The notes under the pieces were generated by a model. It made no database searches. It worked only from the letters and a program-made list of their open reading frames with translations, and was not told the origin of the DNA. This document shows positions 32,667-33,907 of a DNA stretch of 33,907 bases, one piece after another. The DNA comes from CAYPUT01 sp046541715 (lineage in GTDB: Bacteria; Spirochaetota; Spirochaetia; DSM-27196; PWMO01). The stretch spans positions 1 through 33,907 of the forward strand of contig JBKHCS010000022.1 in the NCBI GenBank assembly GCA_046541715.1, in the 5' to 3' direction. Numbering within the stretch: position 1 is the stretch's first letter; each line of letters opens with the position of its first letter. The position numbers and the translations under genes were made by a program.

Positions 32667-33665
32667 ATGACGAGCCTCTACAGACTGCTCCGGCGGGTCA
32701 GCAGGACCTTCGCCCTTTCCAACAGCTGCCTTCCCCGGCGTTTCCGGGAACCGATGACCATCGCCTACCTTCTGTTCCGGGTCTCCGACTATCTCGAGGA
32801 CAACACTATCTTCGACTCCCGGGAGAAGGCACGCCACCTGCGGCTCTGGGCGCAGATCGCTACCGGCGACGCGACCGGCGCCGCTGCGGAGAGCTATGCC
32901 GCCCGATCAGAGCTTTCGGCGGCCCTCGATTCGATAGACGATTGCGAGGATGCGGAGCTTGAAGCCGCCCGCCGCTTTCCGGAGCTTCTCGAGCATCTCG
33001 ACCGGCTTCCGGAGCATAGTCGGGAGGCAATCCGGGATCATCTTCGGGAAAGCACTCTCGGCATGGCCCGGTGGCAGGAATGGGGCCCCGACGTCCGGAC
33101 GATCAGTCATCTCGACGATTACATGCATCAGGTCGCCGGTATCGTCGGGTTGATGATAAACGAGGTCTTCAGCCAGGTCTCTTCGCTTCTGCGATTGAGA
33201 ATGCGGGGGGCTCCGCGTCTTGCCCGGGAGTACGGTTTAGGCCTTCAGGCGGTCAATATTATCCGGGGTCTCAAGAAAGACTCCGACCGGGGCTGGTCCT
33301 ACGTACCCCGGCAGCTCTGCGCGGAGTTTGGTTTGGAACCGGAGCAGCTCCTCGACGAAGGGAGCGAAACCCTTTCTTTGGAGGTCGTCGGTCGCTTGAT
33401 CGACATGGCGGAAAGCCATCTCTACGACGGGCTGCTTTTCGTCTTGCGGATGCCCCGGCTCCTCTACCGGGTTCGACTGGCCACCTCCTGGCCCCTGCTC
33501 TTCGCCGCCCGGACCCTCGCCATCTCCCGGCGCAACCCGAAGGTCCTTACCGGGGAGGCAAAGATTACCCGGAAAGAAGTAAGACGTATCATCCGCCACA
33601 CCGCGGTCATGAGCTGGTCCAACCGCTGGATGAAGAAGTACTACCGGGATTTGCTCGGGGCCTGA
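32667..33665 (+). CDS. Squalene/phytoene synthase family protein
   Basis: 332 residues from the ATG at 32667, where the family's usual N-terminus (LLRRVSRTFALS) begins; ATGs at 32628 and 32610 are possible, all with weak ribosome sites. First substrate-binding Asp motif DYLED (41-45) in LLFRVSDYLED. The second motif reads VNIIRGLKKDSDRGWSYVP: Asn, Arg and the last Asp fit, but the first Asp of the usual D-x3-D is Gly (201). HLDDYMHQVAGIVGLM fits the middle helix, and LFAARTLAI the end of the family core. The family joins two prenyl diphosphates head to head to make squalene, phytoene or related lipids at the membrane. It is divergent from the FHA-GGDEF gene. No hopanoid or carotenoid partner is in view. 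Confidence 0.9.
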   Translation: MTSLYRLLRRVSRTFALSNSCLPRRFREPMTIAYLLFRVSDYLEDNTIFDSREKARHLRLWAQIATGDATGAAAESYAARSELSAALDSIDDCEDAELEAARRFPELLEHLDRLPEHSREAIRDHLRESTLGMARWQEWGPDVRTISHLDDYMHQVAGIVGLMINEVFSQVSSLLRLRMRGAPRLAREYGLGLQAVNIIRGLKKDSDRGWSYVPRQLCAEFGLEPEQLLDEGSETLSLEVVGRLIDMAESHLYDGLLFVLRMPRLLYRVRLATSWPLLFAARTLAISRRNPKVLTGEAKITRKEVRRIIRHTAVMSWSNRWMKKYYRDLLGA

Positions 33666-33763
33666 GGTGCCGTCGGGGTGCTCTCGCCCATCGATCTACG
33701 TCGGCATGGTTCGCGTTGTTGCCGTCGATCCCATCGTTCCCATCGATCCAGTCGCTAACGGCC

Positions 33764-33788
33764 CGGGCACGCCGTCCTGACGTGCCCG
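33764..33788. repeat. Hairpin in the right-hand intergenic region
   Basis: CGGGCACG, nine bases, CGTGCCCG: an 8-bp perfect stem, about 100 nt after the squalene-synthase-like gene. No T-run follows on either strand, so it may be a weak terminator or an operator. The rest of 33666-33907 (about 240 nt) shows no gene I can support. Confidence 0.45.
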
Positions 33789-33907
33789 ACTTCCGAAGTC
33801 CTCACTGCTTCGGCCATCTACTCGGTGCACCGGTGGGGAACACTTCGACGCGGATAATCGCCGCGGCCGCCATACAGCCGTCACTTCAACGCGCAGGTGT
33901 AGATCCC

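Noticed and set aside
33696..33884. 62-codon minus-strand open frame at the right end
   Set aside because: Repetitive Thr/Met/Gly tail, no ribosome site that I can see, and no family resemblance.
1..33907. CRISPR arrays, tRNA or rRNA genes, insertion sequences, phage genes
   Set aside because: No regular repeat-spacer pattern, cloverleaf, rRNA motif, transposase or phage protein was seen on either strand by reading.

Overview
The window is GC-rich and almost fully coding. It carries three gene blocks for uptake and oxidation of sugars or sugar acids, and a short block of signalling and lipid genes at the right end. The mix suggests an anaerobic or facultative heterotroph with an outer membrane, most likely a free-living spirochaete: many single-permease sugar ABC systems, binding proteins whose signal peptides show no lipobox Cys, a tungsten-type aldehyde:ferredoxin oxidoreductase, an ATP-type PEP carboxykinase, and a stand-alone fused E1 dehydrogenase. 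This assignment is inference from gene content; there is no rRNA or marker gene in the window.

Block 1 (2-9482, plus strand): a YesM-type histidine kinase cut by the window edge and a YesN-type AraC response regulator. These are followed by a sugar ABC transporter (ATPase, permease, binding protein), a strong intrinsic terminator, a mutarotase-like protein, a zinc alcohol/polyol dehydrogenase and a LarA-type nickel-dependent 2-hydroxyacid racemase/epimerase homologue. The set reads as sense, import, oxidise, then epimerise the acid.

Block 2 (16461 down to 9507, minus strand): fused E1 alpha/beta, aldehyde:ferredoxin oxidoreductase, PEP carboxykinase and an NAD(P) aldehyde dehydrogenase. A divergent GntR/FCD regulator lies across a 20-bp palindrome. 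No E2 or E3 is present, so the E1 may release an aldehyde that AOR or the aldehyde dehydrogenase oxidises (inference).

Block 3 (27356 down to 17279, minus strand): binding protein, ATPase, permease, SMP-30 lactonase, then a second ATPase, permease and binding protein, an unrecognised 355-aa protein and a zinc dehydrogenase. These nine genes with tight spacing include two complete importers. The operon is headed by an excellent sigma-54 (-24/-12) element at 27396-27413. Divergent from it are a sigma-54 activator with GAFTGA motif (27623-28960) and, overlapping it by 8 nt, a 614-aa soluble protein that fuses an ABC ATPase domain to PAS and histidine-kinase domains (28953-30797). Two palindromes lie 190-230 bp upstream of the predicted sigma-54 start, where activator sites are expected. 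This ABC-ATPase/histidine kinase plus sigma-54 activator plus sugar-ABC operon is the strongest candidate for a poorly described system: a transporter-like nucleotide-binding domain built into the sensor that controls transporter synthesis.

Right end (30825-33907): a decayed Ldh2-family dehydrogenase, an FHA-GGDEF diguanylate cyclase, a divergent squalene/phytoene synthase-like gene, and 240 nt without a credible gene. No tRNA, rRNA, CRISPR array or insertion sequence was seen.
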